Source: Clostridia bacterium
Lineage (GTDB): Bacteria; Bacillota; Clostridia; UBA1212; UBA1255
Assembly: GCA_017935905.1 (NCBI GenBank)
Contig: JAGBGO010000027.1
Location: 1 to 64,000 of the forward strand
Direction: 5' to 3'
DNA length: 64,000 nt
How positions within the stretch are numbered: the stretch's first letter is position 1; every line of letters begins with the position of its first letter. Positions 16,438-24,125 of the stretch are shown one piece after another. The translations under genes and the position numbers were made by a program. Under the pieces are notes generated by a model. The model saw nothing but the letters and a program-made list of their open reading frames with translations. It was not told the origin of the DNA and did no database searches.

Positions 16438-18247
16438 GGAAAGCCTCCTCCAGTTGCTTTACATATTCTTGGAAAATCCCCAAAGCGGCTTCCACCGGTT
16501 TCGGCGTGGATAAATCCACCCCGGCAATCTTGAGTAATTCAATGGGATAATCGCTGCCGCCGGAAGACAAAAATTGCAAGTAGCGGTCTACTGCCCCGTC
16601 CCGACCCTCTTGAATACCTTTTGCAATCAGCGCTGCCGACGAGAAGCCCGTTGCATACTGGTACACGTAGAATGCCGAATAGAAATGAGGAATTCTCGCC
16701 CATTCCAACCCGATTTCTTTGTCCACCTTCACGGAAGCCCCGTAATATTTGCGGTTTAATTTAAGATATTGCTTGCAAAGATGCTCCGCTGTAAGCGGCA
16801 CGCCCTTCTCACAGTCCTTGTGGGCAATCTGCTCAAATTCCGCAAACATGGTCTGACGGTACACGGTGGTACGGAATTCTTCTAAATAGTGATTGATTAA
16901 ATACGTGCGCGTGGCTTGGTCGTCGCAATGCTCCAGCAAGTACGCCATGAGCAAATTCTCATTCACCGTAGAGGCTACTTCCGCTACGAAAATCTTATAA
17001 GACGCATACTGATAGGGCTGGGTGCGGTTGCTGTAGTACGAATGCATGGCGTGTCCCAGCTCGTGGGCCAAAGTAAACAAATCCTCCAAACGTCCCTGCC
17101 AGTTGAGCAGCACGTAAGGGTGCGTCCCGTAACAGCCCCAGGAATACGCACCGGTGGTCTTCCCCCGATTCTCATACACGTCAATCCAACCCTCTTGGAA
17201 GGCTTTGGACAAGTCTTCAATATATTGGGCGCCCAGAGGTGCCAATGCTTTCAGCACAATTTCTTTACCCTCTTGGAAGGTGTAGGTCTTGTGGGGTACC
17301 TGCACCATGGGCACGTACAAATCGTACATGTGAAGGGTGGGCAGATTCAGGGCTTTCTTGCGGATTTCTAAATATCGGTTCAACGTGGGCAAGCCATCAT
17401 GGACCGTATCAATTAAATTGGTATAGACCGACGTGGGAATATTGCCTCCGGACAGTTTTGCCTCCAAGCAAGAGGGGTACTTTCGGGTGCGGGCATAGAA
17501 CCAATCGGTCTGCACGTTGCCGCCATAGCAAGCCGCCAGCGTATTGCGATACGTTCCGTAGGTGGCGTAAAGAGCCTTGAAGGCACGCCGGCGTACGTTT
17601 CGGTCATAGCTGTGGAGGAAGCGGGTAAAACGTCCAATGGTCAACTCCGTCTTGTTCCCTTCTTCGTCTTTAATAGCGGGAAAACGCACGTCCGCATTGT
17701 CAAACATCGTAAATACGTTATCTCCCGTTTGCAAGGCATCCGCCGCTCCGGAGAGCAGCGCTTCCTCTTTGTCAGAAAGCACGTGTTCTTTCTGTCTTCG
17801 TAAATCTTCCAATAAGAAACGGTACGCTTCCAGTTCCGGTGTGGCTCGGATGAAATCATCTAGTTTCTCCGCCCCGGAAAGTACTTCCGGTTCAAAGAAA
17901 GACCAGGCAGTCATCAGTTTGGTGCCCAGCATTTCGCTTCTTGCTGCCAAGTTCTGGTAAAATGCATTCCCGTTGTCTTCGTCCCTTCGCATGCGGGCAT
18001 ACACGTACACCCGCTCAAAGGCAAGGCTGAGGGCATGTTGAAATTCCAGAGCTTTGAGCAAATGCTCGCCCTTTCCCTGCATAAGTTTACCTTGGAAAGC
18101 CGGTATTTTCTTCAGGTCTTTCTCTACCTGATTAAAAGCACGCTCCCAAAGGGCATCCGTTTCAAACAGATCCTCTAATTTCCATTTATATAAATCTTCG
18201 ATTTCATTTCGCTCCGGCAATGCGTTCCGGTTACTTGTGGTCGCCAC
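16430..18247 (-). CDS. pepF: Oligoendopeptidase F (M3 family)
   Basis: A zinc peptidase of the cytoplasm that cuts short peptides. The 605-residue protein has the HELGH zinc motif at about 395-399 and the downstream Glu ligand in FVAEVAS (about 423). Its length is normal for the family. The frame can start at TTG 18253, but GTG at 18247 is better spaced (9 bases) from AGGAGG. It is the first gene of the long operon that continues with the beta-helix protein and the glycosyltransferases. Its promoter lies back to back with that of the FabG-like gene. Confidence 0.95.
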   Translation of the reverse strand: MATTSNRNALPERNEIEDLYKWKLEDLFETDALWERAFNQVEKDLKKIPAFQGKLMQGKGEHLLKALEFQHALSLAFERVYVYARMRRDEDNGNAFYQNLAARSEMLGTKLMTAWSFFEPEVLSGAEKLDDFIRATPELEAYRFLLEDLRRQKEHVLSDKEEALLSGAADALQTGDNVFTMFDNADVRFPAIKDEEGNKTELTIGRFTRFLHSYDRNVRRRAFKALYATYGTYRNTLAACYGGNVQTDWFYARTRKYPSCLEAKLSGGNIPTSVYTNLIDTVHDGLPTLNRYLEIRKKALNLPTLHMYDLYVPMVQVPHKTYTFQEGKEIVLKALAPLGAQYIEDLSKAFQEGWIDVYENRGKTTGAYSWGCYGTHPYVLLNWQGRLEDLFTLAHELGHAMHSYYSNRTQPYQYASYKIFVAEVASTVNENLLMAYLLEHCDDQATRTYLINHYLEEFRTTVYRQTMFAEFEQIAHKDCEKGVPLTAEHLCKQYLKLNRKYYGASVKVDKEIGLEWARIPHFYSAFYVYQYATGFSSAALIAKGIQEGRDGAVDRYLQFLSSGGSDYPIELLKIAGVDLSTPKPVEAALGIFQEYVKQLEEAFRE

Positions 18248-18268
18248 AGGCAATCGCCTCCTTATGCT

Positions 18269-18297
18269 ATTGTAAACAAAATGGGAAGGAAATACAA
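18269..18297 (-). promoter_or_regulatory. pepF operon promoter
   Basis: On the minus strand TTGTAT (18297-18292), 17 bases, TACAAT (18274-18269). Transcription should start just before the AAGGAGG site. Confidence 0.7.
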
Positions 18298-18306
18298 GTC
18301 TTCAAA

Positions 18307-18336
18307 TTGCAAAACCTCCCCTTTTCGTGTTATACT
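18307..18336 (+). promoter_or_regulatory. Promoter of the FabG-like gene
   Basis: TTGCAA (18307-18312), 18 bases, TATACT (18331-18336), with AAAGGAGG at 18342-18349 ahead of the ATG at 18358. Confidence 0.7.
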
Positions 18337-18357
18337 GAAATAAAGGAGGCTTTTCCT

Positions 18358-19089
18358 ATGCCCTATGTGATTATTACCGGCGCGTCCCGGGGAATCGGTG
18401 CCGCCACTGCAAAAGTTTTTGCGCAAAAAGGTTATGATATTGTACTCAATTATTGCCACTCCCAACAAAAAGCGGAGGATTTGGCAGCATTTTTACGAAA
18501 AGAATACCACGTACAAGTACTGCCCATGCAGGCGGACGTGTCCAATCCCAAAGAAGCAGAAACTTTTATTCGTTCCGCTATGGTGGTGTGGGGCACCCCT
18601 TCGGTACTGGTCAACAACGCCGGGATTGCCCAACAAAAACTTTTCACCGACATTACGTGGGAAGAATACCAAACCATGATGAATACCAATGCAGGCGGCG
18701 TATTCTCCTGCTGCAAAGCGGTGCTGCCCGCTATGATTCACGTAAAGAAAGGCGCCATTGTAAACGTTTCTTCCATGTGGGGCGTATCCGGCGCTTCGTG
18801 CGAAGTGCATTACAGCGCTTCTAAAGCGGCGGTGATCGGACTTACCAAAGCCCTTGCCAAAGAAGTCGGCCCTTCCGGCATTACCGTAAACTGTGTAGCC
18901 CCCGGTGTGATTGATACGGATATGAACGGGATCCTCTCCCAAGAAACGTTAAACGGCCTTGCAGAGGAAACTCCGCTCAGCCGTTTAGGTACACCGGAAG
19001 ATATTGCCCGGGCAATTTATTTCTTGGCATCCGCCGATGCCGCTTTCATTACAGGTCAGGTATTAACCGTGGACGGAGGCATCCTTTAA
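18358..19089 (+). CDS. 3-oxoacyl-ACP reductase-like SDR (FabG-like)
   Basis: A 243-residue classical SDR with TGASRGIG (8-15), NNAGIA, the catalytic Ser in NVSSMWG, and Tyr/Lys in HYSASKAA. It ends FITGQVLTVDGGIL, as FabG proteins do. It would reduce a 3-oxoacyl group with NADPH. It is not in a fatty-acid gene cluster here, so another 3-oxo substrate is possible and I give no symbol. The ATG at 18358 is fixed by AAAGGAGG. The 3' end overlaps the convergent C-GCAxxG-C-C gene by 27 bases. Confidence 0.88.
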   Translation: MPYVIITGASRGIGAATAKVFAQKGYDIVLNYCHSQQKAEDLAAFLRKEYHVQVLPMQADVSNPKEAETFIRSAMVVWGTPSVLVNNAGIAQQKLFTDITWEEYQTMMNTNAGGVFSCCKAVLPAMIHVKKGAIVNVSSMWGVSGASCEVHYSASKAAVIGLTKALAKEVGPSGITVNCVAPGVIDTDMNGILSQETLNGLAEETPLSRLGTPEDIARAIYFLASADAAFITGQVLTVDGGIL

Positions 19090-19569
19090 TTCCTCCATCT
19101 TGGCAGCCACAATGCCTGCCGCTTCATAAACCAACTCACTGCAAGGGCGCTTCTTATAGAATTGAGGCGTCCTTTCTGATACGTTGGCAGGGACCACGTC
19201 TTTTGCTGCTTCCGAATTCTCGGATAAAGCCAACAACTCTCTGCAAACAATACTGCCGTTCATTTGACGGAAATCCTCACAGACGGCTTGCACGTGGGCG
19301 TAATTCTCCATTTTACCCGCCTTGTCGGAAGGGTCCGAAGAACCGCTGAACAGCCCCAAAGTAAGGGCCATGCCGGAAACCGCGCCGCACACTTCCCGAA
19401 GCCGTCCTAAGCCGCCGCCAAAAGAGGCAGAAAGACGAAGGGCTGTATCCAAGTCCATCCCGAAATCTTCTGCGAATGCGCCAAACACCGCTTGGCAGCA
19501 GTTGAGACCGCTTTCAAACAGTGCTTTCGCCTTCACCTTTTTTGCTTCAATATAAGCCGTATCCATCAT
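19063..19569 (-). CDS. C-GCAxxG-C-C family protein
   Basis: A 168-residue protein with the spaced cysteines of this redox-protein family: NCCQAVFGAF near residue 23, REVCGAVSGMAL near 60, VCEDF, CRELL and a late RPCSELV. Members are thought to bind metal or act in electron transfer; no reaction is known. There is no signal peptide. The start overlaps the stop of the Mrp gene (ATGATGA; start at 19569 or 19566), so the two are cotranscribed, which hints at an iron-sulfur link (inference). Its tail overlaps the FabG-like gene from the other strand. Confidence 0.8.
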   Translation of the reverse strand: MMDTAYIEAKKVKAKALFESGLNCCQAVFGAFAEDFGMDLDTALRLSASFGGGLGRLREVCGAVSGMALTLGLFSGSSDPSDKAGKMENYAHVQAVCEDFRQMNGSIVCRELLALSENSEAAKDVVPANVSERTPQFYKKRPCSELVYEAAGIVAAKMEELKDASVHG

Positions 19570-20390
19570 AACTTCTCAATCTTGTCCATCATATTGGTGA
19601 GCCAGTCCCCTTCAAAGAGTTCAATGAGACCCTTGTCGCAGGCGCCTGCCAATTTGGAGTCCATAGGCAATCTGGAAATCTCGGAAATACCGTACTGAGC
19701 GGCTACTTCTTCTAAATGGCTCTCGCCGAATACAGCAATCTTCTTGCCGCAGTCGGGGCAAGTTACGTAGCTCATATTCTCCACAATGCCCAAAATGGGG
19801 ATATTCATCATCTGCGCCATCTTAACGGCTTTGCCCACGATCATGGAAACCAACTCTTGAGGGCTGGTAACGATAATGATGCCGTCTACCGGCAAGGACT
19901 GGAAAACGGTCAAGGGCACGTCGCCGGTTCCGGGAGGCATATCCACAAACATATAGTCTACGTCGGACCAAATCACGTCAGTCCAGAACTGCTTCACCGT
20001 ACCTGCAATAACGGGACCTCTCCATACAACAGGATCGGTTTCGTCTTCCAATAAAAGGTTAATGGACATTACGTCAATGCCGGTCTTGGTCTTCACCGGG
20101 AAGATTCCCGCATCGCTGCCCGTGGCTTTCTCTGTAAGGCCGAATGCCTTGGGAATAGACGGGCCCGTAATATCCGCGTCTAAAATGGCGGTCTTGTAAC
20201 CGGCTCTTTGTGCCGATACGGCCAGCAAAGAGGTTACCATAGATTTACCTACGCCGCCTTTACCGGATACAACACCGATGACTTTCTTAATTTTGCTGAG
20301 TTCGTTGGGTTTCTCTTGGAAGTCCTGAGGACTCTTCCGCTCGCCGCAATTCTGGGAGCAAGAGGAACAATCGTGATTACATTCACCCAC
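19566..20390 (-). CDS. mrp: Mrp/NBP35-type iron-sulfur carrier ATPase
   Basis: A cytoplasmic P-loop ATPase that holds and passes on Fe-S clusters. The 274-residue protein starts with a Cys cluster (Cys4, 8, 11, 15), then the deviant Walker A SGKGGVGKS near residue 42, DADITGPSIPKAFG, DMPPGTGD, and the bridging CPDC motif near residue 212. GTG at 20390 is the start; AAAGGAG lies about 11 bases upstream, and the only nearby ATG (20400) runs into a stop. A 12-bp inverted repeat built on the motif GGTAAAATGGTG lies in its 5' region. Confidence 0.9.
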   Translation of the reverse strand: MGECNHDCSSCSQNCGERKSPQDFQEKPNELSKIKKVIGVVSGKGGVGKSMVTSLLAVSAQRAGYKTAILDADITGPSIPKAFGLTEKATGSDAGIFPVKTKTGIDVMSINLLLEDETDPVVWRGPVIAGTVKQFWTDVIWSDVDYMFVDMPPGTGDVPLTVFQSLPVDGIIIVTSPQELVSMIVGKAVKMAQMMNIPILGIVENMSYVTCPDCGKKIAVFGESHLEEVAAQYGISEISRLPMDSKLAGACDKGLIELFEGDWLTNMMDKIEKL

Positions 20391-20408
20391 GCTGAAACAT
20401 CTCCTTTT

Positions 20409-20458
20409 GGTAAAATGGTGCGTTCAATGCGCACGTTGTTATCTTACACCATTTTACC
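20409..20458. repeat. 12-bp inverted repeat upstream of mrp
   Basis: GGTAAAATGGTG (20409-20420) and its exact complement CACCATTTTACC (20447-20458), with an inner hairpin GTGCG/CGCAC. In the mrp mRNA the second arm would lie next to the ribosome site. Each arm holds one copy of the GGTAAAATG motif that recurs across the window. No clear -35/-10 pair for mrp was found here, although TAAAAT in either arm resembles a -10 box. Confidence 0.7.
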
Positions 20459-20542
20459 CAAAAAAGAAACCCTTTTGAAATTAAGGCTTTTTTGTGTTAT
20501 TTATGACTAATTTTCGACAAATTTGTATTATATAATAACTTT

Positions 20543-20680
20543 TAATTGGGGACGGCGACTCTTCCGAATACTTTTGTTCTTTTTCCCGACGCACAAGACG
20601 ATGCAACGATGTTGGTGTGTTCGGAAGAACCGCACTATTATAAGTTCAGGATGCATATCAGGTATGCATCTTGTTTTTTT
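20543..20680 (+). ncRNA. Candidate small structured RNA upstream of the aquaporin gene
   Basis: No ORF fits this stretch. A TATAAT at 20531-20536 is followed by a 12-bp helix, TCTTCCGAATAC (20560-20571) with GTGTTCGGAAGA (20617-20628, one G-U). A textbook terminator, GATGCATA-TCAGG-TATGCATC plus a T run, ends at 20680. The aquaporin gene has its own -10 box just after, so this looks like an independent RNA of about 140 bases or a leader with terminator. No good -35 was found, and it matches no riboswitch I know. Confidence 0.45.
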
Positions 20681-20691
20681 GAGCGGTGTCA

Positions 20692-20700
20692 TGCTATAAT
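20692..20700 (+). promoter_or_regulatory. Extended -10 promoter of the aquaporin gene
   Basis: TGC-TATAAT (20692-20700), the extended -10 form. The -35 region is T-rich and overlaps the tail of the preceding terminator. The ribosome site CAGGAGG follows at 20713-20719. Confidence 0.65.
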
Positions 20701-20726
20701 AAAAGAAAAAAACAGGAGGTTTTTGT

Positions 20727-21395
20727 ATGAACTCGATTCGAAAGTATCTTGCAGAATTTATCGGCACGTTGGTACTGGTTTTGTTTGCCTGCGGCACGGC
20801 AGCCGTTGTGGGTTGCTCCGCGGAGAACGGCACCGGCTACTTGCTCACCGCCTTGGCATTCGGTTTAGTGATCGTGGCCATGGCGTATTCCATCGGCAAC
20901 GTTTCCGGCTGTCATATTAATCCCGCCGTTTCTATCGCGATGTTGGTCAGCGGAAAGATGTCCTGGAAGGATTTCATCGGCTATTTGGTTGCACAGTTTG
21001 CAGGTGCCATTGCCGGCGCTGCTTTGCTGATGGCCTTTGTGGGCAAAGAGTCCGGTTTGGGTGCCAACGGCTTGTACAAAGACAATATTTGGTTGTCTTT
21101 GCTCATCGAAGTGATTTTGACCTTCGTATTCGTGTTGGCAATTTTGGGTGTTACTTCTAAAGAAAGCAACGGCAGCGTTGCCGGCATTGTGATCGGCTTG
21201 TCCTTGACTTTGGTGCACATTTTGGGCATCTCTTTTACCGGCACTTCCGTAAACCCGGCCAGAAGTTTTGGTCCGGCCTTGTTTGTAGGCGGCGACGCTT
21301 TGGCAAACGTTTGGGTATTCTTGGTTGCCCCCTTGGTAGGCGGCGTGTTGGCGGCTTTGGTGTATAAATTCTTAGCCGGCAAGAAAGCGGAGTAA
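20727..21395 (+). CDS. aqpZ: Aquaporin (MIP family, water-type)
   Basis: A 222-residue, six-helix channel with both NPA boxes (HINPAVS at 63-69; SVNPARS at 174-180). The selectivity-filter positions fit a water channel rather than a glycerol facilitator: His164 in TLVHILG, a small residue in FTGTS, and Arg179 after the second NPA. The length is normal for bacterial AqpZ. AGGAGG lies 7 bases before the ATG. A terminator follows the stop at once, so the gene is monocistronic. Confidence 0.9.
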   Translation: MNSIRKYLAEFIGTLVLVLFACGTAAVVGCSAENGTGYLLTALAFGLVIVAMAYSIGNVSGCHINPAVSIAMLVSGKMSWKDFIGYLVAQFAGAIAGAALLMAFVGKESGLGANGLYKDNIWLSLLIEVILTFVFVLAILGVTSKESNGSVAGIVIGLSLTLVHILGISFTGTSVNPARSFGPALFVGGDALANVWVFLVAPLVGGVLAALVYKFLAGKKAE

Positions 21396-21422
21396 ACTTT
21401 TATTGCAATTTCAAACGGCAGT

Positions 21423-21464
21423 GGCTCTAAATCTCAAAAAATTGGGATTTAGAGCCTCTTGTTA
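21423..21464 (+). terminator. Terminator of the aquaporin gene
   Basis: GGCTCTAAATC (21423-21433) and GATTTAGAGCC (21446-21456) around a 12-base loop, then TCTTGTTATTTT. The T-rich tail merges with the -35 box of hpf. Confidence 0.88.
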
Positions 21465-21487
21465 TTTTACGAAAAATGTGATACACT
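21459..21487 (+). promoter_or_regulatory. hpf promoter
   Basis: TTGTTA (21459-21464), 17 bases, TACACT (21482-21487). It overlaps the end of the aquaporin terminator. Confidence 0.65.
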
Positions 21488-21525
21488 ATAGCCATAAGAA
21501 AAACTACACACGAGGAGGAATGGTT

Positions 21526-22065
21526 ATGCTGGTGAAGTTTAACATGAAGGATTCCCAGATTCCCGAGAAGACGATGGAACAAATGGAGAAGAAACTCCAA
21601 GCGCGGTTTCACCGTTATTTTGCCGATGAGCCCGAGAACAAAACGACGGTGCTTACGAAGATTGCCGATCAGAAACACGGTTTCAAGGCAGAATTGACAC
21701 TTTCGTATCAAGGCTATTTGCTTCGGGCAGAGACCTCCGATGACAAGGCGGCTACCGCCGCACTGGATAAGGCCATTGACATTTTGGAACGCCAGTTGGT
21801 GAAATGCAAGAATAAATTGGCGCAGGTTCGTCATCAGCCGATTCCGGAAGTGCCGGACGCTCCGGCGATCGAGGAAGAGCCGGCAGAGTATCCGGTTGTG
21901 CGGGTGAAACGTTTAGAGGTCAAACCCATGAACGTCCAAGAAGCCATTTTGAATATGAATATGTTGGGACACGATTTCTATATGTTTGAAAATGGCGATT
22001 CCGGCAAGATTGCCACCGTTTACAAGCGGGCGGACGGCGCGTACGGATTAATTGAAGTGGAATAA
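21526..22065 (+). CDS. hpf: Ribosome hibernation promoting factor, long form
   Basis: Binds 30S subunits and dimerises ribosomes into 100S particles in stationary phase. The 179-residue protein has an N-terminal S30AE domain (about 1-100: MLVKFNMKDSQ, ALDKAIDILERQL) and an acidic Pro-rich linker. The long-form C-terminal dimerisation domain follows (VVRVKRLEVKPMNVQEAILNM, then HDFYMFENGDSGKIATVYKR). An ATG at 21520 is too close to GAGGAGG; the ATG at 21526 is 7 bases away and is chosen. It is the last gene before the AT-rich island. Confidence 0.95.
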   Translation: MLVKFNMKDSQIPEKTMEQMEKKLQARFHRYFADEPENKTTVLTKIADQKHGFKAELTLSYQGYLLRAETSDDKAATAALDKAIDILERQLVKCKNKLAQVRHQPIPEVPDAPAIEEEPAEYPVVRVKRLEVKPMNVQEAILNMNMLGHDFYMFENGDSGKIATVYKRADGAYGLIEVE

Positions 22066-22178
22066 TTAAATAACAAGGCCGCCTCTATGCGTTGTACGTT
22101 TGGGGTCAGCGCCCGGTTTGTCGCCACGCAAGCTACCATCAAGGATATGAAATAAGTCATAACCGAATAAACAATTTA

Positions 22179-22246
22179 GGGGCTGCCAAAAAACAGTCTA
22201 AAAAATCCGAGGTTCACGGTAATCCGTGAGTCTCGGATAATTTTTT
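22179..22246 (+). repeat. Terminator-like repeat, copy 1 (left side of island)
   Basis: It starts GGGGCTGCC, then an AAAAAACAGTC run. A two-part hairpin follows: ATCCGAG-gt-TCACGG, loop TAAT, CCGTGA-gt-CTCGGAT, then a T run. A shorter copy in the same orientation lies at 26140-26187. Copy 2 lacks 17 bases (AGGTTCACGGTAATCCG) bounded by a TCCG direct repeat. It would also terminate hpf transcripts. Confidence 0.8.
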
Positions 22247-22275
22247 CATCAAAAATCATTATTTAAGAAGAAATT

Positions 22276-22476
22276 TCAAAAGAGTTCTGTTTTTAGTGTA
22301 TAAAGAAAAGGCCGTCCGTTTTTCGGTCGGTTAATATTTTTAATAACTTTTTTAGTTTTTAAGCCGCAAGAAATCATTGAAATCTCTAAAATTACATTTT
22401 TTAGACCTCTTCCGCGCACTCTTGAATATGCCTTGTTCCACTCAATTGTCCCAAACGCTCCTTCTGCTTGAATGCT
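22276..22476 (-). pseudogene. C-terminal remnant of an IS1182-type transposase
   Basis: The minus strand encodes 66 residues from an AGC codon at 22476 to a TGA at 22276. The stretch SIQAEGAFGTIEWNKAYSRV, then RGRGLKNVILEISMISCG, is the end of the DDE domain of IS1182-family transposases (E in VEGAFG is the last catalytic acid). A TGA stands directly in front of the Ser codon and no start or N-terminal part remains. The rest of the element was lost. It lies inside the AT-rich left edge of the island. Confidence 0.75.
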
Positions 22477-22651
22477 TCACACCGGGACCGTAAATGTGGG
22501 CTTCATCCATATGAACCGCAGGAATGCCAAAGCTCCCTACTGGGTGTGCTGTATCTATATGACCCGATAGGGTTATAGGCTGTTTTTTGCATCGGGTTTC
22601 ATTGTAACAGACACAATATTACATCAAAAAGATTACGGTAATCGCTCATTG

Positions 22652-23315
22652 TTACACATCCTCTTCAAAGGCTTTTATCTGCTCAACATAGCTTCTGGCA
22701 ATATTTTCAATAGCGGTAAAATCGTTTGCCTCTACCAACTGTTTGTTTGCTATATTTGAGCCAATTCCAACGCCGCAAGCGCCTGCATTTAGGAATTCAT
22801 ATATATTATTGATATTTACACCGCCAACTGCGAGAAATCTGATATGCGCAAGGGGTGCTTTGACATCTTTTATATATTTTGCCCCCATATAACTAACGGG
22901 AAACAGCTTTACAAAATCCGCACCCGCATTATGAGCGACAACTGCTTCGGTGGGGGTTAAGGCTCCGGGAATGGATACCAAGCCTGATTTTTTTTGTTTT
23001 GGCTATAACCGCCGGATTTGTGTCAGGAGAAATAATAAATTTCCCGCCTGCGTTTTTTGTAAGCTCCACCTGTTTTTCGGTAAGAACTGTGCCTGCGCCG
23101 ATTACCATTCTGCCTTCAAAATGTTCTGCGAGTATTTTAATAGTAGATGCTATCTCTTCATCAGGGGTATTACCGGTTGCATCGTATGTACATTCAAGTA
23201 GTCTTATTCCTCCCTTGTATGCCGCTTCGGCAAAGGGTAATATTTTATTATTACTCATGCCCCTTACAATAACGATGATTTTTTCTTTTATTACTGTATC
23301 AATTGTGGTTTGCAT
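22652..23315 (-). pseudogene. KDPG/KHG-type aldolase, split by a frameshift in an A8 run
   Basis: A class I aldolase of the Eda family. An internal ATG at 23315 with GGAGG 8 bases upstream begins MQTTIDTVIKEKIIVIVRGM, followed by the Glu of GIRLLECTYDA and TVLTEKQVEL. At the run of eight A (minus strand, 22995-22988) the frame breaks. One base less would continue SGLVSIPGALTPTEA and reach the Schiff-base Lys in GADFVKLFPVSYMG and the phosphate loop FLAVGGVN. All parts are otherwise intact (220 residues in sum). It could be a recent pseudogene, a sequencing error, or be rescued by slippage. The usual Arg of the active site is replaced in TYDATGNT. Confidence 0.75.
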
Positions 23316-24125
23316 CGCATTTTCCTCCGCAATGATCAAATTAAGGTGTTTTATCCGTCCATCTAAAAACTCCTGCCATTCGTAGGGGCTGTAAAAAGCA
23401 TTTTTTTCGCCCCGCGCAACCCGTTTTAATTTTTCTTCGGTATTATTATTTCCTATATGATTGCCAAGGAAGATTTCAACTTTTTGTTTTTTTGCACGGT
23501 TAATTCCCTCGACATACTTTTCTCTGTTTGAAAAAGAAAGCCCCTTCTTTTTTAAAAAATCCGCTGTCAGTGTATTTGTACCTACACCGCCGTGCATACC
23601 CGCCGTATATGTGTTTTCTCCATCTGTAGCAGAAAAGAAAAAAGACATAGTACCATCGGTATGACCGGGTGTGGAAAGACATAAAACAGTCGTGTTGCCA
23701 AGTGTGACCTTGTCCCCATCCTCAAGCAAAACATCAGGAGTGAAAAAATCTGTGTATTGCACACCAAAAAGCTCAGCTAAAGAGGTGTTTTCTTCACCAT
23801 TTACCATTTTCAAATCGGCTTTTCCAATATAGGTTTTTGCGCCTGTAAGTTTCGATAATTTTAAGGTGGCACCCGCGTGGTCATAGTGACCGTGGGATAT
23901 AAGTATAATTTTTATATCCTTTGGGCTGAAACCAAGTTCTTTAATATTATCCAAAACTATCCCCAATGTTTCGGGCATACCCGGATCAATTAGTATAAGT
24001 CCGTTTTGGGTATCGATAATGTGTGTAGAAGCAGGGCGGGTGCCTACAAAATATATATTGCGGAAAACCCTTCCGGGCTCAATAAATCCGTCATACAGTT
24101 GTTTATTAATTATTTCAGTTGCCAT
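22929..24125 (-). CDS. Metallo-beta-lactamase fold hydrolase running in frame into the aldolase N-terminus
   Basis: A 398-residue frame. Residues 1-265 are an MBL-fold hydrolase with the metal motif HGHYDH (78-83), a second His in STPGHTDG, and GNHIGNNN near 245; this looks like the B3-like branch. No stop separates it from the aldolase: residues 271-398 are the aldolase N-terminal part, ending out of frame after the A8 run. Either the two domains are made as one chain, or the aldolase starts independently at 23315. The ATG at 24125 overlaps the dehydrogenase gene by 16 bases. AT-rich codons mark it as foreign to the flanks. Confidence 0.75.
   Translation of the reverse strand: MATEIINKQLYDGFIEPGRVFRNIYFVGTRPASTHIIDTQNGLILIDPGMPETLGIVLDNIKELGFSPKDIKIILISHGHYDHAGATLKLSKLTGAKTYIGKADLKMVNGEENTSLAELFGVQYTDFFTPDVLLEDGDKVTLGNTTVLCLSTPGHTDGTMSFFFSATDGENTYTAGMHGGVGTNTLTADFLKKKGLSFSNREKYVEGINRAKKQKVEIFLGNHIGNNNTEEKLKRVARGEKNAFYSPYEWQEFLDGRIKHLNLIIAEENAMQTTIDTVIKEKIIVIVRGMSNNKILPFAEAAYKGGIRLLECTYDATGNTPDEEIASTIKILAEHFEGRMVIGAGTVLTEKQVELTKNAGGKFIISPDTNPAVIAKTKKIRLGIHSRSLNPHRSSCRS

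Larger units (their letters stand above)
22066..22651. other. Gene-free stretch with transposon debris and a terminator-like repeat
   Basis: This 586-base stretch holds a repeat copy (22179-22246), a transposase remnant on the minus strand (22276-22476) and little else. The first 100 bases change composition sharply after hpf and keep a short open frame on each strand without a start signal. I see no intact gene in it. It marks the left edge of the AT-rich island. Confidence 0.7.

Noticed and set aside
22081-22165. Possible small gene right after hpf
   Set aside because: There is no start signal and only short frames on both strands; it more likely belongs to the decayed insertion.
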